Origin: Batkoa obscura
Lineage: Eukaryota; Entomophthoromycota; Entomophthoromycetes; Entomophthorales; Batkoaceae
Assembly (NCBI GenBank): GCA_030770535.1
Contig: JASVEC010000012.1
Coordinates: 248,001 to 312,000 of the forward strand
DNA: 64,000 bases
Direction: 5' to 3'
Both the position numbers and the translations under genes were made by a program. The notes beneath the pieces were generated by a model. The model did no database searches and was not told the origin of the DNA. It was given only the letters and a program-made list of their open reading frames with translations. Within the stretch, counting starts at the first letter, position 1; every line of letters starts with the position of its first letter. Shown piece after piece: positions 44,760 to 54,673 of this stretch.

Positions 44760-47097
44760 TTTTTACGAAAAAAGAATTGATGTGGTTTTGTCTTTACATT
44801 CAAATATAGATAATTAAAATTTAGCTTTTTTTATTTCGTTAATTTTCATATTTTGAGCAACATAAATTTTAGAAATTTTATTAGTAAAAATAACTGAACT
44901 AAAAAACACTCCTATTTTGTATGTGGTCTGTATAAAATACAAGTCAACTATGAGAAATTACAAAATAGCAAAATGTTTGAAATATTAGTTTTTATTAAAT
45001 GTATTATTTGATATTTGTAAAACAGCAGGTCAAAGACCAACTCATTAAGAGAGCAGTTAGATATTGTTATAAAAACTTTTGACGTAAAGCTTGTCTTATC
45101 AGCAATGCTTTATTATCCCTTAACCACTTACATACTTGAGGTGATCTGGTGCTCCTCTAGCTATGCTTAACTTTTAAAAGGAGTAAAGCCATCTTCAGTT
45201 TACATCTTTAATCTATTATAATTGCTACTAAAAAACTCCTCTCAACAAAATAGTTCATTAAATAAAGCGGCTATAAATTTTAGGCATGTTTAGCCCATAG
45301 CATCTTCTACTGCTAAACAGTAGAATTCTCTAAATAGCTTGTTGTATTAACAACTTTAATCAATACAAAAAGCTAAAAGCTAAAGTTAATTTAATAGTCA
45401 TACTAAAGCTATTGAGTAATTACTATAATAGATAAAACTATTCTATTGTATGAACCATTAGTAAAGGATTTCAAGGCCAACGTTGATTTCTATAACCCTA
45501 GTTATTTGGTTTCTACAGTTATTGTCTAAGTCATTTTCGAATTATAAGGTTATTCAAGGCATGCTTTCCCTTAAATTATAACTAATACATTTGATAACAA
45601 TTCATGATTATACATCAATATACTGTTACCAACAATCTTATCAATCAATATGATTCTACTAAATTAGCAGCAATTATACAATCGAAATAAAATCATCAAC
45701 ATCGAATACATGAAAATTCAGGCCCAATTTTAGTTTAATAAACACCACAATAATGCAACTAATCAAGTAGCATACAGCACTTGTATAAATTAAAAGATAA
45801 ATGATGAAATTAGTTTTTTGTAGTTCATAAAAAAAATTTTTTTTAAAGAACTTTACATAGCTATTAAGATAGCAAGCCCCAATTGGGTAACCACAACCGA
45901 TAAACACTACGTAATTGACTCTTAGAAGTTAACTATGCCTACTCCTTAAAAAAGGTAGGAAAGTACGTGGATGTCAGGATCTATTCATTTTTTTGTCCTT
46001 AAGGATTAGTTAAATTTAATTTAAACTGATGTCCATTTAGCCTTGCGATATTTCGCCCTAGATTTCAACTATTGTAGTACCATTCAAGAATTGAATACCA
46101 CAAAATAGTCATTAACAACGCAATTGATCAATTGACAATTTAAATTTAATTGGAACCATAGAGCTCTACCCTTTTAAAAGCTTTCTAATATATTTATCTC
46201 GAATAATTAAATGTCCACTAGTTATTGTTCCCTCCCTAGTTGATAAATACATCGAGTCACCAACCATAAATGGATTGGCAAGTAGTTGAAAACGCTATTG
46301 CATTAAAGAGAACTATTGAGTATTTAACCGAAATCTAGAAGCTTTTTTACATGTAGTTTTAGTTAACAAATTTCAGTTTGACTTTATATATCTATTAAAA
46401 TGCGTAGTTCAGGGTTGTTCAGTAAAGGTTGAGAATTAAGTTGAAATGGTTAGCTCAAATAATAAATTTATTGAACCACCAATAATATTTGTTGATTTAT
46501 AAAATGAACAATTTACTTAGTATTGATTTTTCATCGAAAGTTGAGAATGTGTTTAATTCGATTTGTTCATTTTCTGTTTAATGAAAAGTTGAAAGTATTA
46601 TTAGTTAAAAACTGAAATAAAACACTACCAATTTATTTATTTTTGAAATAATCAAAACTATAATTACAAAGTATAGCTTAATGTACTATAGTTATAAAAA
46701 ATTTTAAAAATAAAATTTTGACTTTCCAAATTTTGACTATAGAATTTCCCACGGAAACTACATTATAAAATTTAAACTTTTTAGATTATGTTTATAAATT
46801 GTTGATTAAAAATTCTACCATATACATTTTGGTGTTTTTAGTTAAAATGAAAGCCACAAAAAACCCAGAGAAATATGAGGTGGTAAAGTAATTGAAACAG
46901 CCACACCAGGCAAAAAGCTTCTAAAAGATGTAAAGAAGTTCCTAAACATTTTAATAGGTCACATTTTAAATATTTTCCTTATATATTATATAAGCAGCTT
47001 TATTAATACAAGTTTGGTCATGCTTTTCTTATAAATTGAATCAAGGAAAAACTTAAAGTTAATAACTAACCTTTTCATTGATCTTTTATAACTACAA
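44760..47097. other. Gene-poor region with possible decayed gene
   Basis: About 2.3 kb between divergent genes. The middle (about 45000-46400) is less AT-rich than the flanks and may contain decayed coding sequence (see the fragment at 45674-45907). The right end is the promoter of the disulfide-isomerase gene, with ATATATTATATAAGC near 46981-46995. No member of the MITE-like family is present. Confidence 0.4.
45674..45907 (-). pseudogene. Possible fragment of a membrane-protein gene
   Basis: An open stretch of about 77 codons without a proper ATG encodes a strongly hydrophobic helix (FIIYLLIYTSAVCYLISCII) bordered by charged segments, plus GCGYPIGACYLNS. It resembles part of a multi-pass receptor or transporter. 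Stops lie just upstream and downstream in the same orientation, and no complete gene can be assembled. It may be a decayed gene or chance; I cannot name a family. Confidence 0.2.
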
Positions 47098-48619
47098 ATG
47101 AAATTTTTAAATCAAATTGTTTATACCTTACTCTTCGTTACTGGCTTCAATAGTAAAGAAAATAAGATTTCTGATGTATTAGATCTCAACAATGTAAACT
47201 ATGATAGCATTATCAAGTCTGAAAAGCTTATTTTAGTTGAATATTTTTCCACTTGGTCTCATCACTGTAAAGCTCTTGGTAAGTTTTGTTTTCTTATTCA
47301 GATTGATCTTGGTTTAATGTGCTTTTAGCTCCTGAGTATGAACTTGCTGCTACTACCCTTAAAAAGCAAAACATCAAACTTGCTAAAGTTGACTGTGACG
47401 TTGAACAAAGTATTTGTCAAAAAGAAGGCGTTGAAGGTTACCCATGGCTTAAGGCTTTCAGGTGTTTTTTTGGCTGTTAGATTCATTGATATAAACTAAT
47501 TTTTTAAAGGAATGGTGTAGCTTCTAGCTATAACGGTCAGCGTAAGAGCGATGCCATCGTTGATTTCATGAAAAAGTAGAATTGTTATTTTTAATTAATA
47601 CGCAATTAAACGTTTTCTTTAGACAAGCTCATCTAAGCGCCTCTAAATATAAAGTTTTCGGCAAGGTTTCCAAAACCCACCGTAAACAAGTCCTTTTTGG
47701 TGTTATCTCCGATGAAAAAGAAATTAAAAAAAGTAGTGCTTCTGAGAATGGATTTGTACTTTACAAACAATTTAATGAAGATAAAAATGATCATGGTAGT
47801 AAAACTAATGAGGATTCCCTTGACCTTACCAAAACTAACCCCTTTTCTCTAATTGGGGAAATTAGACCCTATAATTTTTTCAATTATAAGAAAGTCAAGA
47901 AACCTATTGCATACATCTTTATTGACAAAGTAGAAGATCGTGAAAGTTTCGCCAAGGATCTCCAAGCTGTTGCTAAAGAAACTAAAGGCAAAATTACCTT
48001 TGCTTTTTTTAATATTACCCTTTATGGACATTTCACTGCTAAATCACTTGGCCTTAAAGAAAAATACCCAGCTTTTGCTATACAACAAATTGAGCCGGCT
48101 GGTAAATTCCCTCTTAATGATATGGAAGCACCTTATGCTGATAGCATCTCTAAATTCGTTAAAGATTTTTTAGCTGGTAATTTGAAGCCATCAATTAAAT
48201 CTGCTACTGCACCAGAAAAGAATGATGGACCTGTTAAAGTCATTGTTGCTAATGAATTTGATCAAATTGTCAATGATTTCGATAAAGATGTTTTAGTTGA
48301 ATTTTGTTCTTCAGTGTGCAGTCACTGTAAAAAGCTTGGTTAGTTTATTTGCTTTAAAATTTAGAAGCATAGGTATTAATATTAGTTTATAGAGCCAATT
48401 TATAACAAACTTGGTGAAGTTTATGTTGATATCAAGAATATTGTGATTTCTAAAATGGATATTGATGATAATGACCTTCCATATGGTTCTAAATTTGAAG
48501 TTAATGCAATCCCAGCAATCAAACTTTTCAAGGCTGGTAAAGAGAAACAAACTGTTGACTATGAAGGGGACTCTACTCTTGAAGATTTAGCTAAATTCCT
48601 TTCTGAAAACGCTGTGTAA
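47098..48619 (+). CDS. Divergent protein disulfide isomerase
   Basis: Five exons: 47098-47278, 47329-47461, 47510-47575, 47623-48338 and 48393-48619, with introns of 47-54 nt, give 440 aa, somewhat short for PDI. A signal peptide ([17 protein letters not shown]) directs it to the ER. The first thioredoxin domain has TWSHHCKAL (53-60), where the usual WCGHC is changed to Ser54-His-His-Cys57, so the N-terminal attacking cysteine is missing; cis-Pro is kept in GYPWLKAF. Two redox-inactive thioredoxin-like domains follow. The last domain has an intact Cys359-Ser-His-Cys362 and cis-Pro in AIPAIKLF. The C-terminus (FLSENAV) lacks an HDEL/KDEL retrieval signal. It probably retains one active site and may leave the ER. 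It is likely a specialised paralogue of the canonical enzyme. Confidence 0.85.
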
Positions 48620-48769
48620 ACTATTGACACTTTTTTAAATATTTGATATTAATTTAATTTATTAGTAATAACGCTAAGATGAACTTCCAATGAGTGGAAA
48701 AATGGTCCAAATGTTTTTTAAAATTCAGAATTTTTTAATCTAGTTAAATAATTAAAATTTTTTAAAATA
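48620..48769. other. 3' flank of the disulfide-isomerase gene
   Basis: 150 bp of AT-rich DNA leading to repeat copy F. Confidence 0.4.
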
Positions 48770-48867
48770 TGGGGATTTTTTTTTTGACTTCACTTTTTCC
48801 ATTTTTTAAGGGCTATTTGAGTGGGAAGATTGTTAGTAAAATTCTTAAACAAAAAAATACATCCTTA
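48770..48867 (-). mobile_element. MITE-like inverted-repeat element, copy F
   Basis: Reverse orientation, from TGGGGATTTTTTTTTTGAC to AAATACATCCTTA, with the family core (TTTTTAAGGGCTATTTGAGT). Flanked by ATAT on both sides. Confidence 0.75.
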
Positions 48868-49691
48868 TATGTTTTTTTGACTTTTTAATGAGTAGTTAAA
48901 GCAGTGTCTTTTGAAATAGAAATCCATAATAAAAGCTTAACAACAAACATAGTATTTTTAAATAGAGTAGTAAAGAACTAAAAACTACACTGGTGAAAAC
49001 TCATTTTCTAGATTTCGAGTAGTTAAGCCTAAAAGATGTAAGAAAGTACTATCTAAACAAGAAAATTTTTCATTCGTAAAGACAGCAATGAACTGGAAAG
49101 AAACTCAATCAAGAAACCAAAGACAGTTTTACGATATTGCTAATGAATGGCCCAGATAACTAAAATTGTTAATTGAGACATAAAATATCATGATCACGTA
49201 CAAAAAAGGATCTTTACTCATATTACACTACGTTCATTACGACGATTATCTAAAATATATGAGCAAGATATCCATACAGATAGAATATGTGGGAAGCCCA
49301 AAAAGCATGCCAAATAATATCTAAAGAGGCAAAACAGAGAACACAGGAGGTCGAAATCAACTAATCATAAGTGTGAGTTTGGGAGAGATAAAAATAAGCA
49401 ACTTTATCAACTCTTTAGGCTGGTGTTCCTAATTTGACAATAAAGGTTAGGCAAAAAAAGCACTGAGCACTCCAAAATTTAATTTTAACATCTAAGGATA
49501 AAAGCATTGTTAAAAATCCATTAGCACACGGAATAAGTTAATTCTCTGTAACTTTACTAAGATTTCATCAACATCAATTTTGATAAATTAATTTAAGTAG
49601 GCTATGGAGTAGAAGAAGGTTTTATGGCGCTTTTCGGATAGCTGCAGCTATAACAAAAATTGATGTTAAAATACAAAATTCCATGATCATA
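48868..49691. other. Intergenic region, possible relic of coding DNA
   Basis: About 0.8 kb. The part 49000-49450 is purine-rich and less AT-rich than surrounding spacer, and short stretches are open in different frames, which suggests a decayed gene or mobile element. No domain is recognisable, so no claim is made about its origin. Confidence 0.3.
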
Positions 49692-49792
49692 TGGGGATGT
49701 ATTTTTTTGTTTAAGAATTTTACTAACAATCTTCCCACTCAAATAGCCCTTAAAAAATGGAAAAAGTGATCAAGCCAAAAAAAACATTCTCA
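49692..49792 (+). mobile_element. MITE-like inverted-repeat element, copy G
   Basis: 101 bp from TGGGGATGTATTTTTTTG to AAACATTCTCA with the full family interior. Flanked by ATAT on both sides. Only about 0.8 kb from copy F, in the opposite orientation. Confidence 0.82.
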
Positions 49793-50210
49793 TATGTAAA
49801 ATATTTGATATTTGAATATATTTATAGATGCATTGAATTTCTTATCAATCTTTTTAATAAAACTTTTATTTACGAAAGTAATTTTTACGATAAAAAGTTG
49901 ATTTGATCTAAATCTTTTATAAATTAAAACTACTGACTAAACATGATGTCTTACGATAATACTGTTATTTGTGTTGTGAAAATTCTAATCTGGTATTGAT
50001 TTATAGAATTATATTGATCTATTGTTTATTTAACTGGAATCCCAATATTTGATATAATTTCATTATTTTACTAATATAATTTCCTATTCTATTTTATATC
50101 AACAGTCATTATTCATTGACTTTAATTACTAAGTTAGTATTTAATATAACTTAAAATGTATAATATATTTATTAAGAATAATGAAGGATAAAGAATAACG
50201 GATGACCACT
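49793..50210. other. 3' flank of the YcnI-like gene
   Basis: 418 bp of AT-rich DNA without recognisable features. Confidence 0.4.
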
Positions 50211-50849
50211 CTACAACAAGAAAGTAAATGCAACCAAACCCATCGAAGCGAATGAATAATATACTGAGCTTAGACTCATGGCATCTGATTTAGCGCCTGC
50301 TTTAGAAGCAGTACTATCAGTACTATTAGTCAATACGACTTTAGGAGCTGGAGTTTTTTCGGGACTTTGACCTGGGTTTCCAGGCCATGAAGACCAGTCA
50401 CCAGTACCATTTTTACAATATTGCATGGTAGGGAAATAGATAGTATTATTGTAAGTAGCAGTAAGAGGTAATTTAACGGAAAGTCCAAAATCCATAAATT
50501 GATTATGGGGTAATTCAACATTATTTTGAGCTTCCCAAGTAACTGAATTAGGGACTTTAGATGCTCCACCTGATTCTCCTTCAGTACTGTTGGTACTACC
50601 TTGTTTGTCATTAGGGTAACCATAGCTTACTTTCCATCCAGAAACGCTTTGAGCAGTAGCTCCAGTGGTTAAATCATCAGTGAGATTTATCGTTATTTTG
50701 GTAGTATCAGAGGTACCACAACCATGAGGTACACGAATAAAAGTAACAAAATAGCTACCAGCTAATCCAACGGCGGGATTAGCAGTTACATGAGATGAAA
50801 TAGAGTTCAAAAAAAGGGAAGTTACAGCAAGTAGTGAGATGGATTTCAT
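50211..50849 (-). CDS. YcnI-like copper-binding protein, probably GPI-anchored
   Basis: Single-exon, 212 aa from the true ATG at 50849. A signal peptide (MKSISLLAVTSLFLNSISS) ends just before HVTANPAVGLAGSY, so His20 would become the mature N-terminus. This and the FIRVPHGC block (37-44), the WKVSYGYP strand and SVTWEA with Trp105 match the YcnI-like domain (DUF1775), whose bacterial members bind Cu(II) through the N-terminal His and a Trp. The C-terminus has a Ser/Thr-rich linker, a small-residue site (KAGAKSDAMS) and a hydrophobic tail (FASMGLVAFTFLL) typical of a GPI-attachment signal. It is thus likely displayed at the plasma membrane or cell wall, where it could bind or deliver copper. 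The biochemical role in fungi is not established. Several N-x-S/T sites are present. Confidence 0.8.
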   Translation of the reverse strand: MKSISLLAVTSLFLNSISSHVTANPAVGLAGSYFVTFIRVPHGCGTSDTTKITINLTDDLTTGATAQSVSGWKVSYGYPNDKQGSTNSTEGESGGASKVPNSVTWEAQNNVELPHNQFMDFGLSVKLPLTATYNNTIYFPTMQYCKNGTGDWSSWPGNPGQSPEKTPAPKVVLTNSTDSTASKAGAKSDAMSLSSVYYSFASMGLVAFTFLL

Positions 50850-52561
50850 AATTTTCAAATTAAGTATTAAATGTAAAAAATAAAGGTTTAGATGATGATA
50901 TGATAAAAGTGAATAGTAGATACTTTGAGTATTTATACTATTTTTTAGTAGCCAGATCCTCTTTTATTTTTGTAAATTATAAACTTGCCATTTTGAAACT
51001 TTTAAAGATCATCTGGTTTTAGCAGTGTTTTAAAAAAAGCTGCTTATGCTAATTTCTATTTATTCTAGAAGTTGAAGAAACCAATAACAAGTTTTATTCG
51101 GATGATTATTTTCAAAACAACGATTTCAAAAAGCATAAACTTAGTTACATTTATCTAATTGATTAACAAATAAAAGCTAACCCATAACTGATTAAGGTTA
51201 TGCTACCACCTCAAACCGTTTTTCTTTTTATTCTACAGTTTTAACTATTTGTAAATTCTCCTTTTTTTTCTTTTTGTTCTGACCTGTTAGATAAAATCTA
51301 ATTTTATTTGGAATGTTTTAATACACACGAAACTTTAAAATTCCAGCTAGCCTTATTCGATCATTCTTTCTATTATATTGCCATTATTACAAATAGAGTT
51401 AACTTACAAAGTATCATTTCTTTTTAAGTGACGTCCTTCTCCCTTAAGCGAACCATAAATTCAAATGATTTATTCTAGAAACTTCTTTAGCTTAAATTTA
51501 CCATTTTTGGTTTATGAACCTTTATTGTTTATAATCAATTTGGTGTAATCATTTTTCGATAAAAAAAATAGTTTAATTAAAATTTGTAATTTTTTAGTCA
51601 GTGCTAATTATTTATATTATAAAGTTATAATTTGCAATTATTTAAGATTTTAAAGAAATGTATTTACAAAGTTTAATATAAAATTCTATTAAAAATACAA
51701 AAAAAACACTGATTCATTTATTTCGCTTTGAAAGCATAACTCAACTTCAACCCGGAAAATAAAACTAGAATAAAACTTAGTTATTGTTTACATATTTTTA
51801 ACTAGCAGATACTTATGTAAAATATCCAAACAATTTTATGAAAATTACAAACTATCTAAATGATTGAACTTATAAAGTTAAATTATTTTATTCATTTATT
51901 TTAATAAAAACCTAAATTTTTTCTACAAAACGCTTTCAAATTAAGAAACCTTTTCAAACCCATTTTATATTAATTATATAAACTACTTTATATGGCTATG
52001 ATTTATTTAATGCTTTGCTATTAACTATTATTTTTTAAATGAATATATTTTATTTCAATTTTTGTAGCTTTAGTTTATTGATTTTTATTAAAATAAAATA
52101 TTACAATATTTTTTGTCTTTTACAATTATTCATTTCTTAAGCTAAAAAATTCGAATTCTAAATTCTGAAGCAAAAAAACATCCAAACTAGCTTACAACTG
52201 CTGCAGCTCTATTGTGGCCTATTTTGCGACAACTCTTAGAGCTAATTATTCGCTTATTGGGCTTTGAAAAAGCCCAATCTTTAGCTTCTTCATTGAGTTT
52301 CGTAGATTATTTTCTTAAGTAAATAGTTAACTAGGTCGCAAACGAATTGCAACAGTTGTAAAAAAGTGATTTTTAAAACAAAGCTCATTTTGGAATTCCA
52401 ACACAAAAAATACAAATTATAATAAGATGCCAGCAAATTTCCAACAAATTCCATCCTTTTTCTGCCCAATGATAACCATTTTAATAACATAAAGTGGCAC
52501 CTTATTTAAAAACATTTTATCTTTGTTTCTTTAATTTTTTAGTCTTTACTATCACCGCGTC
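50850..52561. promoter_or_regulatory. Divergent promoter region with a CCAAT-bearing hairpin
   Basis: About 1.7 kb between the divergent YcnI-like and SEC15-like genes, otherwise featureless and AT-rich. At 52256-52278 there is a perfect 10-bp stem, ATTGGGCTTT / AAAGCCCAAT, with a 3-nt loop; its outer ends are an inverted and a direct CCAAT. It lies about 285 bp before the SEC15-like start. A reverse-strand open stretch near 52290-52490 is not supported. Confidence 0.45.
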
Positions 52562-54324
52562 ATGGACTTGAGCAGCAAACTAAATCAACTGATCATCATT
52601 GATGGAAGTAATGAATTAGAGGGACAAAGTCAACCAATTATCCCTATTTTACAATCCAGTTTAAGGAATCAAACACAGAATGAGATATTAGAAAAATTAA
52701 ATGATTTATTAAATAAAAAAGAGTTGGAGATTGAAAAGCTATGTTATTCACATTATCAAGTAAGTAGGAGAGAGAGAAATAAATTATGGATTATTAGGGA
52801 AATAAAAGATAGATGGATAGATGTTATGAGTTAAATTGATTTTATTGTTTAGGAGTTCATTCAATCCGTAGATCAATTACTTGAAGTAAAAAAAGGGACT
52901 AGTACTTTAAAAGAAAATATACTAGAAGTTAACGAAAGTTTACAACAATCCGGGAATAAATTATTGGCTACGGTAACTATAAAGAATTTAAAGTTTAAAT
53001 TAAATTAAATTAATTCAAGATTTAAAAGAAAAGTGAGTTAATCCAACATCGCCGTATCCAACAAAATATAGAAACTTGTATCGAAACTTTACAGACTTGT
53101 TTGCATATTTTAAAGTTAGCTAATAGAGTAAATACTCTATTAAATCAAAGGAATTATTTTTCGGCTTTGAAAGTAAGCTTTTTTATTTTCTATTTTCATT
53201 TTAATATTTTTAGACTTTAGATGAGTTGCAAAACGAGCATTTACCTCATATCAATCAATATTTATTTGCTAAATATATGGGTAATAATACAATAATCAAT
53301 AAATAATGAAATAAAGTAATATTAAATAATAATTAGAGGAGTGTATACCAAGTATGAGGGATTTAGTGAAACAAGCGGTTATTTTAGAAAAAAGAGATTG
53401 GTTATTACAGTAATTTGAATGAATTATATTTAATTAACATTTGATTAATAAGTTAATTAATAGATTAAAAGAACAGAGTCGAAATTATGGCTTATCAAAG
53501 ATACAAAAGATGTTAGATAAACAACAGAGTTGGATTGTAAGACAAAAAAAAGAAAATTCAAATTATCCAGCGGCTATTCATCTTGTTAAAGATGAGTTGG
53601 AAATTGGTATGTAGTTTTAGAGCTCAACTATAAATTTATAATTTTAATATATTTTTTAAGATGAAGAAGAAGATATCATGGAATTAGATTTCCAGCCGTT
53701 TTACCAATGTTTACATATCCATCATAAATTAGGTTCTTTTGAAGAATTTCAAAAATCATTTGAAGAAGAAAGGAGAGTAAGTCAAATAATATAATTTTTT
53801 TTAAAGATTATTTTTGACTATTATTCATCAATAGCAAATGGCCATCAATTTAAGTGAAACAAATTTAATTTTGGGCAAAAAAAGTTTAGATTTATTTCAA
53901 ATTCATTTAGCAGATATCCTAGGTTTCTTTCAAATTGAAAGAACTATTATTAATACTACAACGAGATTTAGATATCCTACAGATGTAAGTTGGAGTTTTT
54001 TTAATTGATTTCTCTTTCTCTTTCTCTTTCTCTTTCTCTTTCTTTTTAATATTAAATATCTTATTTTTATAAATATAGGTTGAAATTTTATGGACTTTAT
54101 TAACAAATAAACTATTGGATGAAATCTCTCGTGGGTTAGGTATTGCTTCAATGGAAAATACATTACCAGATATTAAGAAAAATTTAGTCGCTTTTATACA
54201 ACTTGGGGAGGTAATAGAAATTTATTAATTATCTTATGGTATTTACTTAAAATTTATTCAATAGGATTTCGGTTACGATGTACGTAAATTAAATCAGTTC
54301 TTAGATGCTTTGGCTTCTTTTTAA
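52562..54324 (+). CDS. SEC15: SEC15-like exocyst protein, N-terminal half only
   Basis: Ten exons: 52562-52759, 52853-52972, 53029-53172, 53214-53280, 53337-53409, 53464-53606, 53661-53776, 53835-53984, 54079-54210, 54265-54324. Together they give 400 aa. Landmarks match EXOC6/Sec15: the coiled-coil start, KSELIQHRRIQQNIETCIET, DWLLQLKEQSRNYG, FQPFYQCLHIHHKLGSFEEF then QKSFEEER, and the ADILGFFQIERTIINTT segment. Sec15 links the exocyst to Rab GTPases (Sec4/Rab11) on secretory vesicles. Full-length Sec15 is about 750-900 aa; here a stop follows DFGYDVRKLNQFLDALASF, before the C-terminal Rab- and membrane-binding half. No continuation is visible in the next 2.9 kb. Intron 8 contains a (CTTTCT)n tract. 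Acceptor choice for exon 3 (53028) is set by reading frame. Confidence 0.82.
54009..54045 (+). repeat. (CTTTCT)n microsatellite in SEC15 intron 8
   Basis: Six or so hexanucleotide units of pure pyrimidine, in the intron between exons 8 and 9. On the gene strand this could act as an extended polypyrimidine tract. Confidence 0.8.
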
Positions 54325-54572
54325 GTTGTATAATTAAAGTTTTATTGATGAATATAACCTTGAAGTGAATCTTTGTTAATTATTTCATATTATGTTTCTA
54401 TTTAAGTAATTTGATTGATTTTTTTATTTTATTTTATTTCATGAGAAAATGTGTTTATTTACTGAATAGTTAGCGTTTTTGGAAAAAAAAGTGAGATTTT
54501 ATTTTATAAGTTAAATTTTACATTGGAATTATATGAATAGTGCTAATATATTGAAAATGAAATTAATATATA
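54325..54572. other. 3' flank of the SEC15-like gene
   Basis: 248 bp of AT-rich DNA. No coding continuation of SEC15 was seen. Confidence 0.45.
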
Positions 54573-54673
54573 TGGGGATGTATTTTTGTGTTTAAGAATT
54601 TCACTAACAATTTTTCCGTTTAAATAGCGATTAAAAGATGGAAAAAGTGATGAAACCAAAAAAAATATCCCCA
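54573..54673 (+). mobile_element. MITE-like inverted-repeat element, copy H
   Basis: 101 bp from TGGGGATGTATTTTTGTG to AATATCCCCA with the family interior and a nearly perfect terminal repeat. The flanks are ATAT on the left and ATGT on the right, one mismatch from a 4-bp duplication. Confidence 0.82.

Noticed and set aside
53930-54163. Reverse-strand frame with KRKRKR repeats
   Set aside because: It is the opposite-strand reading of a pyrimidine microsatellite in a SEC15 intron.
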